Shown: positions 45,511-56,353 of the stretch, piece by piece
Layout of the letters: every line of letters starts with the position of its first letter
How positions within the stretch are numbered: the stretch's first letter is position 1
Assembly (NCBI GenBank): GCA_013115125.1
Contig: JABANN010000011.1
Location: 1-64,000 of the forward strand
Reading direction: 5' to 3'
DNA length: 64,000 bases
Source: Perkinsus olseni
Lineage: Eukaryota > Perkinsozoa > Perkinsida
Made by a program: the position numbers and the translations under genes
Notes under the pieces: model-generated
The model's input: the letters and a program-made list of their open reading frames with translations, nothing else
Told to the model about the DNA's origin: nothing
Databases searched by the model: none

Positions 45511-47390
45511 TCATGAGCCCCTGCCAGCGAGGCGACGCCAGGCCTCGGCGAACAGCAACGCCCTCTCCTGGGCAACAGCAGGGGTACCTATGTAACGCAT
45601 CCTTCCAGGCAGGACACAACTAAGACGGCGTTCCCTGGTAGTAGTGCAGACCCTAGGTGAGAGCCGCTACTGATTGGCAGCAGTTACTGATGACGGCAGA
45701 GAGCTCTAACTAGAGTCTTATCGCATGGTACTCGACAGCGCTACAGCAACAGTGGAAATCACGGCACGGCATCCCTCACAGCTAAGCATTGGCTACGACA
45801 AGACTATAAGAAGCTCTTAGAGGTCAGTGAGCTAGTGGAAGTTCACGGGGATGGCCGTGTAACCAGGGCAGCTAGGAGGCCCTACCTAGCATAGCGCTGT
45901 TCTCCTGCGCTCGGCGAATCAAGTAAGGCACAACGTTACTGATAGGTCCATAGGGCACGAGCTTGCACCTAGCGAGACGCCTCTAACTTGCCCTACACCA
46001 GGCAGCAAGCCTACGCCCTGTATCCTTCCTTGGCGAGGATGTATGTTATCGGATCCGCCATACCGTACAACTGGGCGAACATGACGTCATCCCGACGCTC
46101 GGGTGGGCAATTGCTCAACTTCCTGAGCACGACGACGACGAAATGGACCTCTCACGAGCCATGTCTCGGGCATTTCGGAGTAGTCCGAGTACTCGCTAAC
46201 TCCAAGTACGTGGCAGTTGGTTGGCTCCCAAGCATCACGCCAATACACGCTCACGACTGCATCATCAAAATCGAGGGCTTGCCGGCTATGAGAGGCAACT
46301 TCCGCTTCGTAACCCTGCCCGTTCACAATATTCCAACCACTGGGCTAGTCCAAATTCCCGCTCCTATGAACCAGCAGCCACCACGCTACAATCCCTTCCC
46401 TCTGCCGGTCCGCCGTAGGAACACTCCCACTGAGTGCTCTCTCCCACGAACTCACCCAACAGCGAACTTCACCGTTTCCGCGTTGTGGGTGGCGATGATG
46501 ATACTCGGTCTTGAAGCATGGTCCAGCAGGTCCTCAATCACCCCATGGTAAGATGCGCTAGTCGCCTCGTACGTATCGCAAATAGGAGATTCCCTACAGC
46601 AGCGCCAACCCCATGAAATCGGTGAGGTAAAATAGGTTCCGCTATCACCTGCCGTCCTCTTCAGCCTTCATCCTTTCACTTACGATGTATGCCCCTCTCA
46701 CGACTTTACAGGCGAAACGGTAGCCCTAAGGGGCAAGACAGATAGACAAGTAAGACGATCCACAACAGGAGGGTGAGAAAAATCTAACCGAGACCGACTT
46801 GGAAACGTGCAGTCTCCTGCAACTCTCGTCCGGTAGCACTACCAATGGCGGCGACCGATGGTTCACCCATTAGAACCCAGTCGCCCCATTGCAAGGCTTT
46901 TTCTCGTGGCCTCACCACTACTATGAGCATTTTTCAGCTCCATCCTTTGACAGGAAGCAGGGCACAGGATATCCGGTCTTACCTCACGCTGAGCCATCTG
47001 AAGGTCCCGACGCACACGCTGCCTGGCATCCTTCAAGTACGTCTGATACGTGTTGTACACTATGGGCCTGACACGGCTCCACGATGAGACCCACCAGCAG
47101 ATTTCGGGGCGCGCGAAACACGGAGAGTCCTCCACCCCTACCCTTTTCTATCATCTCTGTTATACTTCCTCATCATGCCAGTCGCCACCTTGTCGATCGC
47201 TGGCTGTATCTAACAACGAGGTGCATCTGAAAGTGCATTGTCCATGGCGACGGAGCGAAGCATAGCCATTACAGCTGTCCACTCAGCATCGATAAGGATC
47301 TTGACTCCGCTGTCAAAGGCAGCCTGGCATACGGCATCCACACGATGGTACATAGACCTTACGAACGAGGATGAAGGCTCCTTAGTGTAC

Positions 47391-47467
<77 letters not shown>

Positions 47468-49005
47468 CTGTAGGAGCCTCAGGTCGTCCTCTGTCAAGAC
47501 CGTTTCCAACCGAGGTCCCTCCACTCCAGGTTCGCGCATCACCATCATCTGACGATTGGTTGAAGAATGACGCAACGCTCAGATCGCCTTGGCCGAGGTA
47601 ATCATGGATTTATGCACGGAACTAGAAAGGCAGAGTCAAAGCCTACGAGTGGGCGGAACATCTCTGGTAAGCTGCTACTACGCGAAGTTCGCGTCCCATG
47701 CAGATGATCAGTGCGATGGCCACGGATAACACGCTACCGTGGCCAGGTTGCACACTACCCCATGAGGGTGCTCGGTCCAGAGGGAACACGCCTCAACCCG
47801 ATTCCGAGCCATGGGAAGACAGCGCTGATTCCAGCAGCCTCTTCTGGCCTACTTCTGACAGTTCCGTGAGAGACACGCTATTCATCCAGTCCATCAGGTC
47901 CACCTTCCCATCACCATCATCATCTAATTTAGCGAACCTATCCTGTATATCCGCTGTATTGCAACTTCCAGACACGCTGACCAATGCCTAACAAGGCAGC
48001 ATTGCTCAGGTCCACAAACTTTCATACCACACTTCTTTCAACTCCTCATACGATAGGGCGCACTCGTGTCCATCACAGAGATGGCTGTAAAACAACTGTA
48101 GCTCTCTTATACCATTAGACATCCGCTCAAGCAGCACCGGTGGACCTGATAGACCCTCTCTCTGACACACACCACCAGCTGATTGCCAACCCATGGCAGA
48201 GATCTTCGTGGCGGCGATTCCCTTCCCTTGGACGGCCCTGTCTACTGTGGAAATGGCAGCCTTCACAAGGTCCACTCGGGAATCGCACCTGAAGTGACGA
48301 CGTCAAAGTCTTTCTATACGCCGCCCTCAACGCTGGTACCTCCTCTCTCCCTCATAGTCAAATATCCTAGCCTGCATGGTGTCGGCCCTCTCCGGAGCAC
48401 TAGGGCCCATCATATCGGTGGTCGATGGCCCTGCCGGGGACACATCACCTTCATCTACGGGGTCCAATATAGCTGAGACGAGAAGACATGGCATGGAAAC
48501 CGCAATAACTCTGCAGGCACCCCACCGGTCACTCCCGCGTCGTGCAAGCGCTGCAGCTTCGGTCTGATGCCCACGTCGCTTTCCCCCGCACAGAAGTGGG
48601 CGAACAGAGTCCGCCGTATAACCCCGTGAGTGATGCCGTCACCCAGGATGCTCCGGGACCTCTGGTACCTTCCATTGCGACCGATCATGCCGCTGCGGCC
48701 TGGCCAACTGCACTACAGCTTCTCCGCATTTCTAATGACGTAATTGTAGGTGCAGAGCTTGAGGACCAGCCACCCCCTGAGCACCTCGCCCGTCGACTTC
48801 CACCGAAATGCTATCTTGGGATCGTCCAATGGCAACTGGGGAGCACAGTAACGGTGGCCACCGACCGCTCTACCCAGAGAAGTACTTCCTGCCGCTTTGT
48901 AGGGGTAGTACAGAAAGCTCTCCGGAGGGGCCGGCGCGATACTAGGCGAGCTGTGTATGGTGGGCTGAAGGCCACCATGGGACGGCGGAGATAAGCCCCT
49001 AACAT
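45511..49005 (-). CDS. Proline dehydrogenase, copy 2 (mitochondrial, intact EF-hand)
   Basis: ATG 49005 gives MLGAYLRRPMVAFSPPYTAR, a mitochondrial leader. A 49-nt intron joins it to LPLDDPKIAFRWKSTGEVLR and GWLVLKLCTYNYVIRNAEKL. Later exons carry AATKISAMG, an EF-hand loop DDDGDGKVDLMD (all ligand positions acidic or glycine as in the consensus), TEDDLRLLQ, SMYHRVDAVCQAAFDSGVKI and LIDAEWT. Then come QPAIDKV, PIVYNTYQTYLKDARQRVRR and KLVPYGPISNVVPYLIRRAQ, with the final exon TPAVAQERALLFAEAWRRLA ending at 45511. It is head-to-tail with copy 1 and shares intron positions. One intron (47358-47468) starts with a (TAC)24 microsatellite. Human PRODH also has an EF-hand-like segment here. Confidence 0.85.
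47395..47466. repeat. (AGT)24 / (TAC)24 microsatellite forming the 5' end of an intron
   Basis: Twenty-four uninterrupted AGT units on the plus strand, read as TAC on the coding strand of proline dehydrogenase copy 2. The exon ends CTCCTACA at 47469 and the intron then reads GTACTACTAC... with its acceptor TTCGTAAG ending at 47358. About two thirds of the 111-nt intron is therefore this repeat. Confidence 0.95.
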
Positions 49006-49593
49006 GGGGACTGACACTGCAGCGAAGTCACCTAGATGAACCGGACCCTGATACGTTCAGTCTCAGCAGCGAGCAACGGCCGCACGAGAAGCTACTGAGG
49101 TAACCATATTGAAGGAGGGACTACGAGCTGCTCGGCATCTCCATGGACTAGGACTACGAGGCTGGACCCCGGCGGACAGCATTCCACCCCGATACACGAA
49201 CTGCTGTTAACACTTCAACTCAACAGAAAAGAAGCAACGGCCAGAAGGGCTCATGCATGGGCGACAAGAACACCGCTGAGGCGATTCTTCCCGAGGGAGA
49301 GCTCCCACCCGGTGAGAGCCCAGGCGAGCTCGGCCATGGGGACCAACCCGTGCAATCCAAGGGTCAGTTGAGTTCCTAATAACCGCGTCATCCCCTCTCT
49401 CCTGCAGATAAGCCGCCGGAATATGTCGCGTAGAGAGAGCTGCGACCATAGGCAGGATGAGCCAGTAGGTCCAGTCTAGTTCGAGGGGGCAATGCCGGTC
49501 GAGGAGGGCACTGTGGAGCGGCTGAGGCAAGTCGCGGTCGGTTGGGAAGGGAGTGCCTGAACAGGCCTCTGCGATGATGGAGGAAGTGAGAGC
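49006..49593 (-). other. Spacer with a possible small minus-strand exon
   Basis: The frame 49207-49530 (minus) contains a hydrophobic segment LELDWTYWLILPMVAALSTR and ends with a stop at 49207, but it lacks an ATG and clear splice partner. It could be a 3' exon of the IQ-motif gene in an alternative frame, or non-coding. Confidence 0.3.
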
Positions 49594-51855
49594 TCAAGAG
49601 TCGTAATACCCGAATGGAACCTTCATGGATCCAGTCGAACCGTGGTCGTCATCATCATCATGGCCAGTGAGATCCGCTCCAAGTGGGGATATTTGCAGAT
49701 TCTCATGCTGCGCCACCTCATCATCAAAGGCACCCTCTTGCGATGTGCCCCCATCGTCGCCACTCGTACCGGAGCTGATGTCACTGCAAACACTCGATAG
49801 AGGGGTCCCCAACGACGAGCAGCTGCTGCTGGTAAGGGCGGCCACTGCGGCTCGGCAAGGGGTGCCCTCTTCCGAGACGCTGAAGTACTACAACTCCCGC
49901 CGAGACAAAGACCGGAGGCAGATCACACCTGTCTCTCTCCTGAAGAGCAGGGCCGCTCTGAATAGTTGCCTGGTACCTCTCCAACACTTCATCGAGGGCC
50001 TCGAGCCAAACCTCGAGGGCTTCCCTTTCGGAGCGCTCCCTCTCTTCATGCGCATCAACGACCGGTTCCTTCAACACGTTCTCCGCTGAGATCACAGAGG
50101 GTCGCCGTTCCCGACGGCATGGATACCGCACGTATCACGCAAGGATCGAAATTAACGAAGCCCCTAGTCTAGACAACTGATGGGCCGAAGCCTTCCAACG
50201 ATACCCCTAAAAGCCGCACTCACAATCCTGATTGAGTCCAGGCGCTGCAATCGGCGCAGTAGTGCTCTCTAAGTCTGAACTCGGAGCCGTAGCCACAGAC
50301 TGTTCTCCAGCGAGCACAACCGCTGCGCCGCATTCCCCTTCATCTAGCAAACCTAAGAAAGGTCGAGAAATCCTTCCGTCCGTCATCATCAAAGGCCCAC
50401 CTGCTTCTTCCACCTCGCTTTCGTCCGGGGTACCCTCCAGCGACTGAGCCTCCTGATAGACGGGGCTCACCGGAGACAGACGTATATGGCTGTCGGTGGC
50501 GGAACGCTGGACTGCTCTTCGGTTCGGCGAGGCTTCTCCAAGCCTGCGCGTAGCAGCGGTTAAATAACAAGCCCGCCCCATCGCGACTGTCCCGTCCCAG
50601 AACACTCTAACGGTGTTGAACCAACTTCATCGAGTGATGACAATATCTCAGCCATGAGCTCGCTCAACCGCCTTTGACCGTGCAGTCGTGGCGAAGGGTG
50701 CAAAACTCAAGAATGGCTCCGGACGCCCCAACTCGGACCCCTACTCCCCCACCTCTCGTCGTCAAATCCATCATAGACTGTACTGTGTGAGTCGACAGCG
50801 GATGCATCCTGCTAAAAATCATATTCTCGCCACCAGGATCATACCTCACCTCCTCGGACTCGACAGAAAGGTAGGCGGGCATGGACACGAACAATGTTGG
50901 GTCCTAAAGGCGTACCATAGACTCACAGCCGCTCCCGAGGGATCTCCCTGCCTACCTTCTCGGGATCCATACCAGCATCCGCTAGAGGGAATCTGAGAAA
51001 CCCCCGGATGACCTCCACCAAGCATTCCCTCATCACCTTTCGCCCTCCTCCCTTGCAGGCCCACTTCGCCGGTGACACACACTGAGCACACGAACGACTC
51101 AGCCACCGGGCCGTGGCTCTAGCCCTACAAGACAGCTCTCATGTGGTCTCGCCGGACGGTACGCAGTGTGGCGAGGTCCCAAGGCAGCACGGCTGCACTG
51201 CGGCTGTCTGACTCAATGCCACTTGCGGGCAATACCGCCTCCTGCCGCTTCTTCCAGCAGCGTCTCAACCACCGCTGCAGTCTGATACACGACCGAATCC
51301 TGAATAAGAGGAGAGTTGAGGTGACTCCTGCGAGTCGGACGACAAATCACATAGATTGTTTCCGCTGCTCGAAGTTGGCTGGACTTCTCTGACCTTCATA
51401 GGGCATTACTCTACCAAATTTCTCGTAGTACCTTCGAGAGATGGCTTAAGACCATCCTCGCCGAGCCCTCACCTCAGATACCGCATCCGACGCCTGGTCG
51501 CCACCCTGTCAAGATACTGTCGGAACCTGTCGACGAGAGGCCCCATAGGACCGCCCAAGGAAGGGCCGTCTCCTCACCTCCTCTGTATAACAACTGCTGC
51601 CTCAACTCGCCTAGCCAACGGTATCGACTCCAGACAGTTGACGCCATACCGCTGCCACCACGGCAGACGGGCTGAGCAGCGGCCTCCATGCCCCTCATCG
51701 AGAGACAGCATAGCCCCACCGCTACTACCAGGCCTCATCCGCCATCGATCCCTCACGAACCGCTGGATCGCCATCGCTGCTACATGCTTGTATGGCAGAT
51801 GGACCTCCGCTACAGAACTACAGGGGGATGAGCCTTCATAGTCCCTCACAAACAT
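49594..51855 (-). CDS. IQ-motif protein with coiled and acidic C-terminus
   Basis: ATG 51855 (MFVRDYEGSSPCSSVAEVHL) leads to AAMAIQRFVRDRWRMR and RRVEAAVVIQR, both IQ-like. The next exons read DRFRQYLDRVATRRRMRYL and IRLQRWLRRCWKKRQEAVLP, again IQ-like basic helices. Further 3' there are disordered exons (PVSPVYQEAQSLEGTPDESE), a helix REALEVWLEALDEVLERYQA and a Ser/Asp-rich acidic end (GHDDDDDHGSTGSMKVPFGY), stop at 49594. IQ motifs bind calmodulin or EF-hand light chains, so a cytoskeletal role is likely by family. I did not resolve every exon between 50200 and 51150, so two genes remain possible. Confidence 0.45.
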
Positions 51856-52134
51856 CAACAACACAGAAACTAAAAAGCCGCTTCGCTCCGCCCCCATTCA
51901 CATTAACCCGTACACACTGGTAGGACTTGAGAAACGGTTAAGAAGCTGCTGCCTGGGCTGTCAGTCGAGTACTCGTCGTCCGACTGCGGTGATGCCGTCC
52001 GCGGCGATGCAGCATTATATCCTCACCCTTCTCGTTGACTGTTATGGACTCCGGCGCCCCGATGGTACCTTGCTGGCTTATACGACTCATCCTGAGTGAC
52101 ATCGCACTTCTCAGTGGCCGTAGCGTGAGATCTA

Positions 52135-53475
52135 TTACATCTTCCTCGTCTTGTTGTCCGACTGGCGATCCTCCTCGTACGTAATACCGCATTCCCATAC
52201 CTTGCTGCCGCCACTAGCTACCCGAACCTGCGGAAAAGGACTACGAGTGAGGCTAGTGTGAGGGGGCTACTAACCATGTCCACGTCAACCAGGCACCTAG
52301 TAGGAACCCATCCCTCTTCCAGACAATCTTTCTTATGACCGTAGGCAAAACCGCACCCTACAATCATGCGATTCTTCGCTGTGCGCAAGGAGCCAGTCCC
52401 CACCTGCAATGTCCCAAAGGCAATCCTTAACATAAACGTAATCGTGCTCGGCGATCTAGCGGACGTGACGATATGAGGCGGCACGTAGGTCGCAGAGGCC
52501 CTCACCTTCAACCCAGTGGGCTCTCGTTCTGTCGGGGAGTAGGCGGCCACGGCAATGCACAGCCTGTCGAAAGCAAGCTCACGGAACTTCCCTACGGCCT
52601 CGGAAGAACTCGCCATCGACGCTGCTGAATTCTGCAACTTCGCTAGATCTGAAATCTTCCCGCTGCGTACGACCAATCTTACGAAGATGCCCTACACTGT
52701 CGTGCAACCGCGGGGTAGTTGACCTCGGTGGCTGGCTTGTGAGCAGCTACAAGGACATTATCTAACGATGGAGGTGATACCAGCAGGACAGCCCTCAGCC
52801 AAGCAGACCTTATTACCGATATTTGTCCATCCCCATACCCTCTTCGCCGAGCTCGTCGATTCCGCAACATCCTCCATGAACCACATGTTGGGCTTGCCCG
52901 ACTCGCTGTAGTGGTAGCGGTGCACTCTCCCTGTGTGGCTGACAGAAACAATGACCCTCGCCTGTCAGCGCTGAGCTGCACTACATGTCCAGGTGATTAT
53001 ACTGAGCGGCCTTGGCGTTATTGAGGGCTACGAACTGCTGCTTAGGCTTCACCCATTCACTCGAGGTGTCGTCTATCTCCACTAGGTAGTGGTCTGGTAC
53101 GATGATACCTGAAGGGCACGATCAGCCCTAGGGCAGCTGAGACGCTGCCATTTACACGTCCCGTCGTCCTTTTCTACTAGGCAGCTCCAGACCCGATCTG
53201 TGGGGTTGGGCGACACCGTGGAGACCTGTGTGAGGCAGGTGGCAATAACGAGGAGTGGCAAGAGGCGTACCAAGGCAGTCTCGCCGAAGTGCAGCCCTAC
53301 ATCGCCATCACCACCGGTACTGAACTCCCGTATGCCTGAAGGGTGACCATGGTATGCAGTACGGGTAAGGCAGGGAAGCCGGACATGCTATCTTGGAGTT
53401 CTCCGAGACTAGACAGCTCCGGTGCGTGAGGTCAACTTTAGGAGGCAGCTTGGAGGGGGGAAGTCGAGCCGTCAT
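52135..53475 (-). CDS. Unknown multi-exon protein, possibly secreted or luminal
   Basis: Exons joined in frame give DRVWSCLVEKDDGTC, IIVPDHYLVEIDDTSSEWVK, PKQQFVALNNAKAAQYNHLD, IHTGRVHRYHYSESGKPNMW and FMEDVAEST. They continue with ATEVNYPAVARQ, SGKISDLAKLQNSAASMASS, KFRELAFDRLCIAVAAYSP, IAFGTLQVGTGSL and VGCGFAYGHKKDCLEEGWVP. The end is VRVASGGSKVWECGITYEED, stop at 52135. Cys and Trp content suggests an extracellular or luminal protein. One frame near 53230-53275 would give a hydrophobic leader but has no ATG and may be intronic. Another start is ATG 53475 (MTARLPPSKLPPKVDLTHRS). Family not recognised. Confidence 0.5.
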
Positions 53476-53934
53476 AATAATAAAGGGACTACCTCTAGCG
53501 AACGGCCTCAACCCTCATTTCCAGGCTTGACGGATAGGAGAAGCTCTTAATCCGCACGGAGTTCAACTCAACTTTGTTCGAAGAGATTCTGCGCACTTGA
53601 AAATTCCCTTTCGCGCATCGCTTCGCCGCAGGCTTGCGCACGCGTGCAAGGGCAGCCAACTCCGAAGCCATAATTGATCCCTGTTCGACTCCCAGCCGTC
53701 CGCTCGGGCTCTTCTAGCGTTACCAACACTTTCCCGGCCAGTCGAGATAACATTTTTGTCATGAGTAACGACGCGCGCCAGGACACAGAGGATTCCCTTG
53801 GTAGCGCTTAGCGGTCCCTTTGAGGTACGGACCCGGTCCTTTGCCAGACCTTCGGAAACGCACGCACGACAACGCGGACCGACTGAAGCAATATCGGGGT
53901 CTCTATGGTGACCTCGACCCTGACCAGTCGCCGT
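53476..53934. promoter_or_regulatory. Divergent strand switch with CTTTCGCGC and CGACGCGCGCC motifs
   Basis: This spacer separates divergent gene blocks. It holds CTTTCGCGC (53608-53616), GCGCACGCGTGC (53636-53647) and CGACGCGCGCC (53769-53779), echoing the GC-rich motifs of the 29.6-kb switch. A long minus-strand open frame over 53563-54102 overlaps the plus-strand exons and is probably a shadow. First exons of the plus gene may start here. Confidence 0.35.
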
Positions 53935-55060
53935 CGAAGTAGGCTCCGCCCCCCTGAGTCGCGTGGCGGAGGTTGGTCCCAGGAGGAGAAGTTCTCGCGA
54001 TGCTGGTAGCAAGTCCCCAGCCCGAAGGAGGGGTCGGTCGAGGGTTGACAGCGGGGCGGACATCGATCGTTTTGACGCGGACAGAGCACTACTGGTCTTC
54101 AACGCCCCTAGCTCCTACAAGGTAGCTTCCGCGTAGACGGCCATCATCGCCCCAGCCTTGCCTTGCTGACTACCCGACACCCCTCAGGACCATATGAAGT
54201 TTCTCACTGAGCACATGGAGAACTTTGAGACGGGCACAGCGGGGCCGACTAACGTGAAGCTAGCAGCGTTACTGGGCCAGTCGATGGCCTTCATGAACGC
54301 AGCCTTGGATGCTCAGTCCACGGTATGGGTGGGGCTTCGTGGGAGCCGCCTCCTAGGGTCCCTTTCAGCCCACCTTGCTTGGGGACGAGACCTTATCAAG
54401 TGCTCGGGCTGCGGTTAAGAACGGACTACCAAGGTAGGCCGCCTAGGAAAGTCCCTGGTTAACCCGCCGCCCCCGGTAGGTTCAAGGCCGCCATGGACCA
54501 TATTGGGCGGCAGAGGGGTGAGTGGGCCCAGCAAGGGCACCGAGGATTTCGAGTACCTCAGGGACGGTTCGGAAGCGGAAGGCCTACACCTGTCTGCGCC
54601 TCCTCTACGATAAGCTCACCCGGTTTGCAGCAGCACAACCGTACAGCGGCATCAATCGCGTTAGAGGGCGGAAGTCGGTGAAATACCAGACTGACCAGCA
54701 CGCGATCAAGGTACCTGGAGGGGCCGTGGGTGGATCTAGGCCGCCTCCTTCCCAGTCCCTGCTGAGCGACCCTATTAAGCCCGTGACGAGCAAGGTCACG
54801 GACGAGATGGCCGAAGCAATCGTGAGCCACTTTGTAGAGGCGTTTGGGCTGCCTTACAACCTTATGTGCGACGCCGAGGAGACTGTTAGACGAGCGTGAG
54901 CCTAGGAATATGGAAAGGTGTGGTATGAAGGCCAAGTCCACAGGTATGGTTATCGATCCGAGGAGAACTACACAGCGGCTGTCGAGCGGATCCTTGCCAA
55001 ATGGGCGGGTATGGACCAGAGGGAACGGGTAAGTTGGTAAGGCCAATTCAGGCCTGGTGA
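53935..55060 (+). CDS. Unknown protein with SR-rich N-terminus
   Basis: A plus-strand exon ending at AAG|GTAGCT (54120) reads GPRRRSSRDAGSKSPARRRG, then RFDADRALLVFNAPSSYK. It splices in phase 0 to DHMKFLTEHMENFETGTAGP and NVKLAALLGQSMAFMNAALD (54190-54319). Next are PTLLGDETLSSARAAVKNGL, FKAAMDHIGRQR and TVRKRKAYTCLRLLYDKLTR, then a Pro-rich linker and VTDEMAEAIVSHFVEAFGLP. The end is YGYRSEENYTAAVERILAKW (to 55028), with a last exon AW and a stop at 55058-55060. Frames agree across six introns. The true start lies upstream and was not found. Arg/Ser repeats suggest a nuclear RNA-linked role, which is inference. Confidence 0.55.
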
Positions 55061-55274
55061 CCATGAGAGTACGTCACAGTGAGTCCCTTGTTAGACTCGC
55101 TTCAGTGCCAGTCTGATAGACGCTCCTCAACGTATCCTGAGGCTGGCTATGCGCTACTAGTCTCCTTGTACGATGTTATTCTTCTCCTTAAGTTGAAGCT
55201 TCGGTGTGGCGTCGAGGGGGGGGGGGACGGTATGGTTATGCTGGTGATCAGTGCCGCAGTCAGGCTTTGGGTTA

Positions 55275-56189
55275 ATGGCGGCTCTTCAAGGTTCCTCACC
55301 TCCGGAGGCCCCGCTGCCCCCACCTGGCGAGTTGCTGCTCATGATCGACGATCTGGCGGAACGCTTTGACCTGGACAGGAGCTGCGATAGCGCCCTCCGT
55401 TGCAGTGCCAGCGCGCAAGGCTGCTACGAGATCCTCATCAACGTCCTCAGTTTACAGCTGGATCGAGCAGCTAACCCTCCCGCTCGGGTGATCAGAGAGC
55501 TCAGTAAGGCCGGAGCCCTCATCCACGGTCCCGAAGGCACAAAGTCCCCGAAGAGCGGCATCGTGGCTTGGCTCGATCGTATCACAGACCGAGATAGACC
55601 CCGCGCTATATCGGAGCTGAGTGTTGCAATGATTATGGTGATGATAGATGAGTTCTGTGAGGAGTACAGGTTGGACTATGCCTGCCAGAAGACCCTCAAG
55701 TTCGCCGTCCCGTGTACGGAGGTAGCCACCATCGTCTATAATATATCAGCCAGGGACCATGCTCTCTTGAAGTCGAGCCACAACCCTAGCGCTTATGTTA
55801 TGAAGGAGCTCAGAGGGAAGACAGTTACGCACGGAAGGCCCTCCATGCAGGAGTCGCCTCAGCCTGGGAGGCCACTGCCTCGCCCCTTGCCTACGCGTGA
55901 GAGGTCACGAACACCTCCGAGACGGGGGCCACCTCAAGGATTCGATGCTGGCCCGATAGGTGGCCGCTTCGCTCCGCCCGAGAGTAATGACAGATTTGCG
56001 AACAGGGGTGCCCCGCCGCCTGCTTACCACACAAGTCCTTATCCTGGGAAGGGCAGCGGCAAAGGGAGTGGCAAGGGCAGTAGCAAAGGGGGAGGTAAGG
56101 GCTTCCCGTCCATGCCGGTCCAGTCGACCCCGTACGGGAACCGTGGTGCCCCGCCTGCTCGTCGGTCTGGTGGCGGACGTTGGGATTGA
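55275..56189 (+). CDS. Paralogue A: two-repeat helical protein with Lys/Gly-Ser tail, intronless
   Basis: ATG 55275 (MAALQGSSPPEAPLPPPGEL), 304 residues in one open frame. Two related units of about 65 residues are visible. Unit 1 is LLLMIDDLAERFDLDRSCDS to RVIRELSKAG. Unit 2 is MVMIDEFCEEYRLDYACQKT to YVMKELRGKT. The link between them is KSPKSGIVAWLDRITDRDRP. The tail is Pro/Arg-rich then GKGSGKGSGKGSSKGGGKG and ends RRSGGGRWD. Gly-Lys-Gly and RGG-like tails are typical of RNA-binding proteins in dinoflagellates and relatives. The repeated unit is not one I can name. It is head-to-tail with paralogue B. Confidence 0.75.
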   Translation: MAALQGSSPPEAPLPPPGELLLMIDDLAERFDLDRSCDSALRCSASAQGCYEILINVLSLQLDRAANPPARVIRELSKAGALIHGPEGTKSPKSGIVAWLDRITDRDRPRAISELSVAMIMVMIDEFCEEYRLDYACQKTLKFAVPCTEVATIVYNISARDHALLKSSHNPSAYVMKELRGKTVTHGRPSMQESPQPGRPLPRPLPTRERSRTPPRRGPPQGFDAGPIGGRFAPPESNDRFANRGAPPPAYHTSPYPGKGSGKGSGKGSSKGGGKGFPSMPVQSTPYGNRGAPPARRSGGGRWD

Positions 56190-56353
56190 GGGACATCGAA
56201 TTTGGGAATATATGGTATCAGTTTTCCGGTCATATTTACCTTGGTGGTTGTCGTGTTGCAAAGGTTCTAGGAAGGCACTTGTCATTTTTTCAGCGGCTGC
56301 CCCGTTGTTTTCGACACTTACTTTCCCTTTCTCTTCCCCCTTCCCCCTTCGCC

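Noticed and set aside
47390-47575. Open frame ending in a run of about 24 tyrosines
   Set aside because: The poly-Tyr is a read-through of the intronic TAC repeat; the homologous exon in copy 1 ends at the donor, and this frame stops straight after the repeat.
53082-53273. Signal peptide LVRLLPLLVIATCLTQVST
   Set aside because: The frame has no ATG there and may be intronic, so a secreted-protein call would rest on an unsupported start.
53563-54102. 179-codon minus-strand open frame
   Set aside because: It overlaps plus-strand exons that splice in consistent phase and are SR-rich; the minus frame has no domain and looks like the complement of that coding.
54558-55064. Minus-strand frame with an H...GH...-like pattern that at first suggested an integrase zinc-binding region
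   Set aside because: The plus strand carries a better-supported spliced gene over the same bases, and no other element domain or terminal repeat is present.
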